The notes under the pieces were generated by a model. That model worked only from the letters and a program-made list of their open reading frames with translations. It made no database searches and had not been told where the DNA came from. 64,000 nucleotides of DNA from contig JAPTYO010000005.1 of assembly GCA_036873135.1 (NCBI GenBank), positions 7,232,166-7,296,165 on the forward strand, written 5' to 3'. Origin of the DNA: Clarkia xantiana subsp. parviflora. Its lineage: Eukaryota; Streptophyta; Magnoliopsida; Myrtales; Onagraceae. Made by a program: the position numbers and the translations under genes. The stretch's first letter is position 1, and the number at the start of each line of letters is the position of its first letter. Below, one piece after another: positions 46,221 through 55,472 of the stretch.

Positions 46221-46429
46221 CGAAGCTACGTCAGCTCAATGCGGCGTCGCAGTCAAAGAGAAGTCATAGAAGCCGCGCCTAATTAAGAAAGCAATTTTGT
46301 TTATCTATTAAGGCTAATGTTTATCTTATGATGCTTTTTGTATAAAACTCAAGAAGGATAAATAAGTATAGAGCCTCTTAAGGCCCCTTTTATTTCAAGA
46401 ATTCCGAGTTCTTCCGTCAAAATACTCAA

Positions 46430-47345
46430 AGAATCGACTATCAACAATCTGATATAATCTAAATCACTCAGAATTGGTCGATGAAGAGGTGGCGTCGAGG
46501 AAGAGCTTTTTCCAAATCGAGAGCGACCATCAAAGATCTGATATCTAATAAATCACTCAGATCGGTCGACTACTCGAAAGAGGTTAAGTATTGAAGAGCT
46601 TTTTCCAAATCGAGAGCGACCATAAAAAATCTGATATCTACTAAATCACTCAGATCGGTCGACTACTCGAAAGAGGTTAAGTATTGAAGAGATTTTTCCA
46701 AATCGAGAGCGACCATCAAAGATCTGATATCTACTAAATCACTCAGATTGGTCGACTACTCGAAAGTGGTTAAGTATTGAAGAGCTTTTTTCGAATAGAG
46801 AACGACCATCAAAGATCTGATATCTACTAAATCACTCAGATCGGTCGACTACTCGAAAGAGGTTAAGTATTGAAGAGCTTTTTCCAAATTGAGAGCGACC
46901 ATCAAAGATCTGATATCTACTAAATCACTCAGATCGGTCGACTACTCGAAAGAGGTTAAGTATTGAAGAGCTTTTTCCAAATCGAGAGCGACCATCAAAG
47001 ATCTGATATCTACTAAATCACTCAGATCGGTCGACTACTCGAAAGAAGTTAAGTATTGAAGAGCTTTTTCCGAATCGAGAGCAACCATAAAAAATCTGAT
47101 ATCTACCAAATCACTCAGATCCGTCGACTACTCGAAAGAGGTTAAGTATTGAAGAGCTTTTTCCGAATCGAGAGCGACCATCAAAGATCTGATATCTACT
47201 AAATCACTCAGATCGGTCGGCTACTCGAAAGAGGTTGAGTATTGAAGAACTACTGCCGAATCAAGAGTCGACCATTAAAGATCTAATATCAACTAAATCA
47301 CTCAGATCGGTCGACTACTTGAAGAAGAAGTACTGTAAGCTGATC
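46430..47345. repeat. About 93-bp tandem array, element B
   Basis: About ten units of the family in element A (ATCTGATATCTACTAAATCA, CTCAGATCGGTCGACTACTC, GAAAGAGGTTAAGTATTGAA). The terminal unit is cut at 47350 by element C and resumes at 58171. Confidence 0.9.
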
Positions 47346-47502
47346 TTCTCTGATGGATATACGCCCAATTTGAACCCGTTGACTTCCGAACCGTTGTATT
47401 TTTATCGTCCCATTTATGATTGCAAATCGAAACTTCAACCCGGACACTTCGCGAGAACACCAACGGCTCGGACGGGGCCGAAGCGCCCGTCCGACAACGA
47501 AG

Positions 47503-47818
47503 GACTCACCTAGGTGAGGTCGGGTGGCCACACCCGACCTCCCCTAGGGGAGATCGGGTCAGCCAACCCGATCTCCCCTAGGGGAGATCGGGTGGACCAA
47601 CCCGATCTCTCCTAGGAGAGATCGGGTCAGCCGACCCGATCTCTCCTAGGAGAGATCGGGTCGGCCAACCCGATCTCTCCTAGGAGAGATCGGGTTGGCC
47701 AACCCGATCTCTCCTAGGAGAGATCGGGTCGGCTGACCCGATCCCTCCTAGGAGGGATGGGGTTGGCCAACCCCACCCTCCCTAGGGGGGGTTGGGTACC
47801 CTCACCCAACCCCTACCC
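47503..47818. repeat. 34-bp palindromic repeats in element C 5' LTR
   Basis: Tandem self-complementary units read almost identically on both strands. There are nine CCTAGG centres here, seven in the 3' LTR (57429-57675) and three in the relic LTR (about 15038-15106). The 69-bp length difference between the two C LTRs is almost exactly two units. Confidence 0.92.
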
Positions 47819-47962
47819 TTGGGGGTCGGATTCCTCCCCCCCCAAGGGTCCCGACACCCCTCTCAGACGCCCATGCTCGGTCCAGTCTGCCTACCTCCTC
47901 CGAATCCTAAGGTCTTAATTATATACTTAAAGGTTAATAAATTGTATTTAGAGGTTAACGAT

Positions 47963-47984
47963 GTCATTAAGCCACCTTAATGAC
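47963..47984. promoter_or_regulatory. Inverted repeat upstream of the LTR TATA box
   Basis: GTCATTAAG and CTTAATGAC, separated by CCAC, lie about 9 bp before the TATA box. It is conserved in the 3' LTR and in the diverged relic LTR (14868-14891 in reverse), suggesting a bound promoter element. The binding factor is unknown. Confidence 0.5.
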
Positions 47985-47993
47985 ACCGTTGCC

Positions 47994-48001
47994 TATAAAT
48001 A
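47994..48001 (+). promoter_or_regulatory. TATA box of element C 5' LTR
   Basis: TATAAATA in GCCTATAAATACCCC. The identical box is at 57852-57859 in the 3' LTR. It is placed as expected for the U3/R promoter. Confidence 0.75.
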
Positions 48002-48313
48002 CCCCACCTTCACAACTCATTTGGGGATCTTGGCTAATTGGATATTTTAGCTCTGACTTCTCTCTAGCTTTATCTCTCTAGAAATATAGTTCTGACTTAG
48101 GCATCGGAGAGGGTTCACCAGGCACCACCCCCCCCTCCTCCGTGTCTGGTACTGCCCCTTTTGCAGGGCAAAGGGAGAGAAGAAAAGAAGGAACCGAAGG
48201 AAGAAGGACATAGGCGAAGGAAAAACGACTTGAGAAGACCGGATCACACACATCCCCCGTAGGAAGTGAGATCAAAGCCGACACTCCGTTGACCGAGACC
48301 TCATAACCTAACA

Positions 48314-48332
48314 CTTGGCGCCGTCTGTAGGC
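48314..48332 (+). other. Primer-binding site of element C
   Basis: CTTGGCGCCGTCTGTAGGC directly follows the 5' LTR. TGGCGCCGT matches the tRNA-Asp 3' end complement; later bases diverge from the A/B version. Confidence 0.72.
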
Positions 48333-48364
48333 TTCGAGTAGAAAGCCTGGCTATCACACGAGCT

Positions 48365-51300
48365 ATGACCAACAGTAGGGTATCCAGGCCCCAACACCCA
48401 CCTGGAGGCAATGGGCGGAGAAGAGGACCCATACCTCTAGGGAGGCGGCCTAACCCTGGGAAGCAGCCAATGCACTCAGAGCCCCAAGACATACCACAAC
48501 CTCCTCAGCAACAGAACAACCAGGAGGGAGGACCCTCACGCCCAGCTGGGGCTGAGTCCTCCACAGCCTCCACCCCCCGGGCAAGAAGGCCACAGAGAGA
48601 AAGAGGACAACAGGGAGTGCCTTCCCACAACACGGCACCCCCGGAGGGATACTATTATGAAGAGCAACCCCAAGGGTACCCGCATGGGATGCCGGCACAA
48701 AGAGATGGCAACCGCGCCCACACAGCGTATGCAAGGCCGGCATACACCGAAGGAACCTACACTGAAGCTCAGGAGGAGGAGCAGATCCCAGCAGAAGACT
48801 ACTACTCGCACCCTCAAGCAGGGCAGCGAGAGGAACAAAGAAGATATCACCAAGAGCCACCCCCAGAGGGAAGGCAAGAATTTGTGCCTCCTAGGCAACA
48901 GCAGAGCAACAGGGCTTACACCCCGCTGGGAGAGGAAAGACAAGCAAGACCTCCAAGGAGGCAGGACTTCTATGAAGCACCCCAGCAGGCGTATCAAGGG
49001 TACACCTACAGTCCATACCAGCAAAGACAAGGGAACCCAGTAAGCCCAGTTTACAACTACAATGGGTATCAGAGAGGTTATACTCCGGCAGCGGTGATGA
49101 TCACCCCGGAGGAAATAGAAGCTATGATAACCCGGAAACTGAATGAGTCAAAGAAACCCAGCCTGCATTGCCTAAGTGACAAGACAAACCACCCTTTCAC
49201 AAGGGAACTGGAGATGAACAGAGTGCCAGACTCCTTGCACACAGTGCAAATTGCAAAGTATAATGGGAAGGGAGACCCCCTAGAACATATCCAGCAGCAT
49301 GAGGCCTCCCTATTTGGGAGGACCACTGATGAAAGATACAAGGCACTCCTTTTCCCAAACACCCTATCAGGGGTGGCCTCACATTGGTTCTTCAGCCTGC
49401 CCTCCGAGAGCATCCACTCATGGGAGCAGCTAAAAGCTAAGTTTCTGCAGAGATACCTAGGGGAGAGGAAACTCCTCAAGGGAACAGGCTCCATTGATGA
49501 TGTAAAACAAGAATACGATGAAACCCTGGCCAGCTACTACACTAGGTTCAACCAGAATATCGCAGACATCCAGGGAGACATCACTGAGGGGGAGATAATC
49601 AGAGCCTTTATCAGAAACTTAGGTCGCTTTGGGTCAACATTGGCTGAAAATATGGCCAAAAAGCCAGCAAGTACCTTGGAGGAGCTTGCAGGGAGAGTTA
49701 AAACGCATATTGACCTTGAGAGGCACAGGGCAAGCAAGAAGGCCAAAATCCAGGCAGCTAAGGAAGATAATCAAAGGCCAAACAAAGGAAAGCCACCCCA
49801 GGCACCGCAGCAAGCAAGGCAACAAGAGTGGCGTCCCCCACAGAATACAAGGCAGCAGGAATGGCGTCCGCCACAGCAAAGAAACCAAATGGGTGAACCC
49901 TTAAAGGCTAGAGAAATCAATGTCATTAAGTTCATCCCACTGAACGCCACTCCAGCCACCGTACTCAGAGAGATGCGGAACCAAAAGCTATGGTCACCCC
50001 CTGCAAGATGGAGAGCCCCAATGGTAGGAAATCACAAGGATAGATGGTGTGATAACCACGAGGCTTATGGTCACGACACAAATGAATGCTTTAGCTTAAA
50101 GCTAAGCATAAACAACATCGTCCGGAGGGGAGAGTTGAAGCAGTTCGTAGACCATGGGGGCAATAGCATGCAGCTAGGGCCACCACAGAAAGACAAGGGC
50201 AAGGAAAAGGTAGACTATAACCCTCCACCCAACAAAAGAGGAGTCATCAATATGATACATGGAGGAGCAGCATCAGGTGGCCCAACTGCTAATGCAAGGG
50301 AAGTCTATGCATCCAAGCTAAGCTCAGTGCCAAGGTGGAGGAAAAGACCAAGAGAAGGAGAAGAAGTGAAGATAGAGTTCTCGGAGAAGGACAAAAGCCA
50401 CATCGTCTTTCCACACGATGATGCTCTAGTTATTACTCTAGATATTGATAATTTTGATGTAAAGAGAATTTTGGTGGATGGGGGCAGCTCAGCTGACCTC
50501 CTAAGCCTGAGAGTGTTGGAAGAGATAGGGAAAACCAAAGGAGACATCAATCCGGTCAACTTCCCTCTAGTTGGCTTCTCAGGGGCAACAAGCTACCCCC
50601 TGGGGATGATAACATTGCCAGTGACCATGGGCCAAGGATGGACCCAGCTGAAGGTAAATGTCAATTTCTTGGTGGTTGAGAGCCTGGGAGCCTACAATGG
50701 GATCCTAGGAAGGACAACCATAAATCCATATGAAATAGTGCCATCCACTGTTCACCAGAAGCTGAAGTACATCACGGAGAACGGAGTAGGAGAGGTCCTG
50801 GGTGATCAACGTACTGCAAGACAATGCTATATCAATTCAATGAGACATAGATCACACAGGACAGACACAGTGGCTGTGGTCATGGCAGGAGCCAACCAGG
50901 ATAAAAGAAAGAGGGGAGGGAGACAAAGGCAAGGAAGGAGGAAGAGTGGAGTGACACTCCGCCTGAGCAGGCAGTTTTTTCAAACAGTGCCTACAAGGAG
51001 ACACAGGGGCAAGGCTGTGAAGGTGACATCCATACCTTGGCAGCCAGACACCATAATAGGGAGCAGGACAAGGGACTCCATCCTAAGAGGCTTTCGCTAC
51101 ATAGATGATATTAAGCAAATGCCGCAGGAGTCTATATCAAGTTATTTCCAGAGATTCTTTCATTATGGTGCCAGCATGGGCATCACAAGGGGAGAAGCAG
51201 TCAGAGCATTCATCAGAAACATGCATCCAAGCTCATTCGAGGCCTATGGAGGGCTCTATGAGATGGTAATGACGAGCACAATGAGAGAGCTCAAGACAAG

Positions 51301-51646
51301 GCTGGATAGGGCATTTGAACAAGAAGTGGAACAGTTGGATGAAGTTCCAGAGAAAGGAAGAGAAGCAGACACATTGGGAGGAGGTGTCAATTTCACATTC
51401 ACACCCCTCACACTCAGCATAGAAGAAATCTTCCACAAGCGCCTCAAGCAAGAGCTGCCAGCATGCAGGGAGGAAGGCAAGGCCTTCCTTGGTAAAGATG
51501 CACAGGGTTGGTGTGAGTACCATGGGACCTGGGGGCATCAAACCAACAACTGCATGGTGTTGAAGGTGGAAGTGGAAGAAATGATCTACAATGGAAGCTT
51601 CAAGGAGTACGTGGCAACAGACACAGTGGCCACCCCATATCCTTAG
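48365..51646 (+). CDS. Element C polyprotein: Gag, protease and a second Gag-like half (1093 aa)
   Basis: One uninterrupted ORF from ATG 48365, about 50 bp after the primer site. Residues 1-240 are Pro/Gln/Arg/Tyr-rich and disordered. About 290-450 is the retrotransposon Gag domain (PLEHIQQHEASLFGR, SWEQLKAKFLQRYLGE, YDETLASYYTRFNQNI). About 560-578 is a zinc-knuckle-like RWCDNHEAYGHDTNEC. About 695-830 is the aspartic protease with active site RILVDGGSSADLL, GFSGATSYPLGM and GRTTINPYEIVPSTVH. Unusually, the ORF continues. About 905-1005 again resembles the C-terminal Gag helices (SYFQRFFHYGASM, GEAVRAFIRNMHP, LKTRLDRAFEQ), and 1047-1063 is a second knuckle WCEYHGTWGHQTNNC. No RT follows. It should form virus-like particles and be packaged with enzymes from another element. 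Antisense open frames inside it (48450-49030) are composition artefacts. Confidence 0.93.
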   Translation: MTNSRVSRPQHPPGGNGRRRGPIPLGRRPNPGKQPMHSEPQDIPQPPQQQNNQEGGPSRPAGAESSTASTPRARRPQRERGQQGVPSHNTAPPEGYYYEEQPQGYPHGMPAQRDGNRAHTAYARPAYTEGTYTEAQEEEQIPAEDYYSHPQAGQREEQRRYHQEPPPEGRQEFVPPRQQQSNRAYTPLGEERQARPPRRQDFYEAPQQAYQGYTYSPYQQRQGNPVSPVYNYNGYQRGYTPAAVMITPEEIEAMITRKLNESKKPSLHCLSDKTNHPFTRELEMNRVPDSLHTVQIAKYNGKGDPLEHIQQHEASLFGRTTDERYKALLFPNTLSGVASHWFFSLPSESIHSWEQLKAKFLQRYLGERKLLKGTGSIDDVKQEYDETLASYYTRFNQNIADIQGDITEGEIIRAFIRNLGRFGSTLAENMAKKPASTLEELAGRVKTHIDLERHRASKKAKIQAAKEDNQRPNKGKPPQAPQQARQQEWRPPQNTRQQEWRPPQQRNQMGEPLKAREINVIKFIPLNATPATVLREMRNQKLWSPPARWRAPMVGNHKDRWCDNHEAYGHDTNECFSLKLSINNIVRRGELKQFVDHGGNSMQLGPPQKDKGKEKVDYNPPPNKRGVINMIHGGAASGGPTANAREVYASKLSSVPRWRKRPREGEEVKIEFSEKDKSHIVFPHDDALVITLDIDNFDVKRILVDGGSSADLLSLRVLEEIGKTKGDINPVNFPLVGFSGATSYPLGMITLPVTMGQGWTQLKVNVNFLVVESLGAYNGILGRTTINPYEIVPSTVHQKLKYITENGVGEVLGDQRTARQCYINSMRHRSHRTDTVAVVMAGANQDKRKRGGRQRQGRRKSGVTLRLSRQFFQTVPTRRHRGKAVKVTSIPWQPDTIIGSRTRDSILRGFRYIDDIKQMPQESISSYFQRFFHYGASMGITRGEAVRAFIRNMHPSSFEAYGGLYEMVMTSTMRELKTRLDRAFEQEVEQLDEVPEKGREADTLGGGVNFTFTPLTLSIEEIFHKRLKQELPACREEGKAFLGKDAQGWCEYHGTWGHQTNNCMVLKVEVEEMIYNGSFKEYVATDTVATPYP

Positions 51647-51904
51647 TTTCATATCTAGCATTTCGCATGTTTTAGCTTTACAAGCTTTTCAAAAAACTCT
51701 TGAGAAGGAGAACTCACGAAGTTACTCCAACTCTACAACTATCTTTCATTTCCTACAAAGGATGTCTTGGTGCACCAAGGCATCCCGAGTGTACAAAAAC
51801 ATGAATGCTCCTAAGAGAGTAGTAGTTATTCAAAAGTATTTCCAGTGAATGTGATGTTACAATCACCAAGTTATCCTTACACAGATATGACTTCAAGTCA
51901 ACAA

Positions 51905-52430
51905 CCTTCGACGCCCCCAAGAGCGTATCTTGAGAGTAGTCTTCGTACTACGACTTTCGACGCCCCCAAGAGCGTATCTTGAGAGTAGTGTTCATACTAC
52001 GAATTCGACGCCCCCAAGAGCGTATCTTGAGAGTAGTCTTCGTACTACGACATTCGACGCCCCCAAGAGCGTATCTTGAGAGTGGTTTCCAAAAACTACG
52101 AACCTCGACGCCCCCAAGAGCGTATCTTGAGAGTAGTGTTCATACTACAACCTTCGACGCCCCCAAGAGCGTATCTTGAGAGTAGTTATTACACTACGAC
52201 TTCGACGCACCAAGAGCGTATCTTGAGAGTGGTTTCCAAAAACTACGAATTCGACGCCCCCAGGAGCGTATCTTGAGGTAGATTTGCAACCTACCAGATT
52301 CGACGCCCCCAAGAGCGTATCTTGAGGTAGAAAAAACACTACCAGTTCGACGCCCCCAAGAGCGTATCTTGAGGTAGATTTCAAACTACCAGTTCGACGC
52401 CCACCAAGAGCGTATCTTTGGTCTAACCTG
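51905..52430. repeat. About 48-bp tandem array, element C
   Basis: Eleven units centred on CGACGCCCCCAAGAGCGTAT plus CTTGAGAGTAGT, spaced 45-50 bp apart; an isolated twelfth unit lies at about 52707. The complement of this unit is repeated in the relic at 18960-19200. Confidence 0.9.
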
Positions 52431-52740
52431 AGCCCTCCGGGAGCCTATCCTGTGAAACGTTAAGTGCCGTCCGAGAGCCTGTCTCGTGAACAGTTTGACA
52501 CCCGTCAAGAAGGTATGGTATTGGTGGACTAACCTGTGCCCTCCGGGAGCCTATCCTGTGAAACGTTAAGTGCCATCCGAGAGCCTGTCTCGTGAACAGT
52601 TTGACACCCGTCAAGAAGGTATGGTATTGGTGGACTAACCTGTGCCCTCCGGGAGCCTATCCTGCGAAACGTTAAGTGCCGTCCGAGAGCCTGTCTCGTG
52701 AACAGATTTCGACGCCCACCAAGAGCGTATCTTTGGTCTA
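52430..52740. repeat. About 105-bp tandem repeat, three units, element C
   Basis: Units run GCCCTCCGGGAGCCTATCCT, GTGAAACGTTAAGTGCCGTC, CGAGAGCCTGTCTCGTGAAC and GACACCCGTCAAGAAGGTAT. The first two blocks resemble the 30-bp units of the relic (18395-19235). Confidence 0.88.
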
Positions 52741-53178
52741 ACAGTACAACGTATACCGTGTAAGGGGTATCAGAAGAGATCATCGTACCATGCTTAGAAG
52801 GATACCATGCTTAGAAGGATACCATGAGAAAGAAATTTCTAAGTAAAGTAATATGAAGAACAAGTAATGTTTTTTCTTTATGAAGTGACAGGTATGACGT
52901 GAAGGAAACCATGAAAGAAGGATAAGTAAAGAAAATATATCAAGGGAAGGGTCCATACCCAAAGAGCCATACACAAGGCATAAGGAAGCATCATGAGAAG
53001 AGATATATACAAAAGCATGAGAAGCACTAATATAAAGGCAAACAAACCACGTAGTCAACAACATAATGCGGCAAAGGAAAGTAACAACAAACACCATCAC
53101 AATCTCAAAAGACACTCAACCCGTACAAGGGGAGAAGGAGTGTAGTCATATATACAAGGATAGTATGAGATAAACAAC
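52741..53178. other. Non-coding spacer in element C
   Basis: An AT-richer spacer with a short direct repeat (ACCATGCTTAGAAGGATACC, 52787-52820) between the arrays and the aORF stop codon. It would hold the aORF 3' UTR. No clear polyadenylation signal can be chosen. Confidence 0.5.
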
Positions 53179-55472
53179 TCAGTCAGAAGCCTCGGGGGAG
53201 TCACCCTCACCCCCTGAACCTGAACCGCCAGCGGAAATAGATGAGGAAGAGGAATCTGAGGTACCAATCTCCACAGGTGTAGCATCCACCTGGGCTGGGG
53301 CAGCCTCGTCTGCGACAGCAGCCTGACCCACCAGAACAGTCGCGTAGCCAGCGGCATACGGCCCAAAGTCACCAAGGTCACCAAACGGGAACTGAGGATC
53401 AATCCGATATATGTGATCAACCAGATACTCACCGAACTGGTTCATCTCCTGAGTGAGACGCGTGCTATAATCGGCGGTGAAGGCAGAGGAGGCTTTATAC
53501 TCAGATACTGCGACAGCCCTCTCCTCCGCCCGACACTTAGTCTCCAACCTCCGCAGCTCCTCAGAATGGACAGACGCGGCAACCTCAGCTTCCCGACGCA
53601 AACTGCCCACAGTGGCCTCAAGCAAGGATACCTGGCTCTGGAGCTCCTGCAACCTCAAATCAGATATACGCGCCTTCTCGGCAGCAGTGGCGACCTCCGC
53701 CTTGAGAGAGACCTGGCTGTCCTCAAGGGTCTTCCTCTCGTCAGATAACTCGAGCACGAGCGAGGACATGTTAACCATGTCAGATATACCCTAACAATAC
53801 AAACAAAGGGTGAATAACCGAAAGATAGCCATTATGAAAGTAATGAAAGGAAAGCAAGGAACAACTCACAGGTGCATAACGAGAGAGTACCCCCTGAACA
53901 AAGCGCCGAGTCTCCCCAGGAGACTTGGGCGAAGCAACACGATCGCCAGGGGGGACGGCACCACGGAGTACTCGGACCCCAACCTCAGGAGTCCGCAGAG
54001 AGGAGGTGCTATCGAGGTGGAACTCCTTCAGACCAGCGAAGGGAGTCCACTCAGACCCAATAACATCTTCATCAGTCAGCCGTGAGAAATCCTTCCGACT
54101 TAAAGTCGGAGGCCCACCTACACAAACAAAGCAAGTCAAAGGATAGTATAAACATAGAAGAATCAGTAATAAGGTAGAGATCATACCTGAGGACCGTGCC
54201 CTCGGCTGGGGGGCAGGGGAACCACCACCAGCAGGTCCTTTCCCTTTGTCAGCTAGGGAAGGCACCTCTTCGACCACCATCTCCTTATCACGAGATAGGG
54301 TCGGAGGACGAGCAGTAGGAGAAGCAGGATCCACAGCCTTCTTTCTTTTGGCAGCCGAGGCCCCGGCCTCAGAATCAGACCTCCGCGGTTTGGATTTGGA
54401 AGGTCCAGAGTCTCTGCCAACGGAGACGACCCTCTCAGTCACCAAGGGGGAGCGCCCTAGCAAGGTAAGAAAAACAAGATAAGGAAAACATAAGTTACAC
54501 CATAAAGAAGCAAATAGAAGATAGCATACCAGAGGCTCCAGCCTTCTTCCCAGGCAGGGGGGATTTCTTCAAAGCAGAACTGGAAGGAGCCTTCCTCTTG
54601 CTCAGATCAACAGGGGCTCCCTGCATGTTATAGGTTTTTCCATGAAACCAACCTACAAAGGAAAAGCAGAAGGTAAATAAAGATGGAAAGACCAAGTGAC
54701 ATACCGAACCCCCGGAGTCAGGAGTCAGACTGATCCCGGCCTCGTAAAGATCTGTCTCAGTTATTAGAGACACGGGGCAGTAAGACCGGGTCCTGTTGCT
54801 CTCGTGAATAATCTTCATAGTCTTCAAATCATCCGAAGAGAACTCTCCAAAAGCAGGCCAACCATCGGATCGATCCTCATTCAAGACCGACCAAGTGACA
54901 TACCGGTCCGTAATGAAGAAGTAGTGCTTAGCCCAGTGACTGGCCGAATTGTCAATCTGGGTCACAAAACGGAGGGAGGTATCCCATTCGATCCCACTCA
55001 ACCCAAAGTCAGAGAATCGGGGATCTTTGAAGGTCGGGTGGCGAGTTACGAAACTCGCGAACCCCACCCTCGTCCGGTACTGGAACCGATAGAAGCATCG
55101 GAATAGAGTAAGAGAGTACTTCCAGGAGTACCAATGGCACAATACCCGGAAGCCTACCCAGACGCGGAGGGCACTGGGGGCAAGGTTCACAGGAGAAATC
55201 CTGAAGAACCTGCTCAACTCTATAAGCTCGTCACAGTAAGGCAGTCTCAGCCCGAATCGGATCTGAGAGGGATACACGGCGACCGTCCCTATGGGAGGCT
55301 CCGTCACCGTCGCTCGAGTGTTCCCCAAGGAGGGGAGAAAAGGATACAGAGGCTCATCTAGGGGACAGATGTTCCCTAGAGTGACATGTTCGTTGTAATC
55401 GGACCTAGTAAGAAGGTTCTCTGACAGGATAGCAAGACCTAAGGCAAAGGTAGCAGGAAACCCCCAAAGCAC
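53179..55472 (-). CDS. Element C antisense aORF, spliced, open (about 690 codons)
   Basis: Read on the minus strand: 54530-55472 (open throughout), 54187-54456, 53870-54117 and 53179-53790. The three downstream introns have GT-AG borders and consistent phases, and the total of 2073 nt is divisible by three. A possible extra GT-AG pair at 54704/54653 would put the flanking frames out of phase, so I left it unspliced. Domains: Transposase_28-like (IRFGLRLPYCDELIELSRFF, LRVWVGFRVLCHWYSWKYS), a conserved GWFHGKTYNMQ block, a Ser/Lys-rich linker (KPRRSDSEAGASAAKRKKAV), TLSRKDFSRLTDEDVIGSEW, then a coiled coil (about 53450-53760) and an acidic Ser/Gly-rich end. No ATG opens the first block (GTG at 55472), so the true 5' end may lie in another exon near 55560-55620. 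Function is unknown; antisense extra ORFs are known in Tat-lineage elements. Confidence 0.72.

Larger units (their letters stand above)
47351..48313 (+). repeat. 5' LTR of element C, with palindromic array
   Basis: Nine CCTAGG-centred palindromes spaced about 34 bp apart occupy about 47503-47818. Each unit combines GATCGGGTTGG/CCAACCCGATC with TCTCCTAGGAGA, both perfect or near-perfect palindromes. Downstream come the inverted repeat GTCATTAAG-CCAC-CTTAATGAC, TATAAATA at 47994-48001, and a purine-rich leader. Confidence 0.95.

Noticed and set aside
48450..49030. Open frames of 136 and 164 codons antisense to the element C gag
   Set aside because: They are Leu/Ser/Pro-rich shadows of a Pro/Gln/Arg-rich coding region, share no domain, and are not seen in sister elements.
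50460..50500. Inactive protease because the active site reads DGG rather than DTG/DSG
   Set aside because: VDGGSSADLL-type sites are, to my knowledge, common in plant gypsy-type proteases of this lineage, so the change alone is not evidence of loss of activity.
54653..54704. 52-nt intron in the element C aORF
   Set aside because: The GT and AG are present, but splicing would place the conserved GWFHGKTYN block out of frame, and the unspliced sequence is open in element C. It may still be spliced in a way I cannot resolve.
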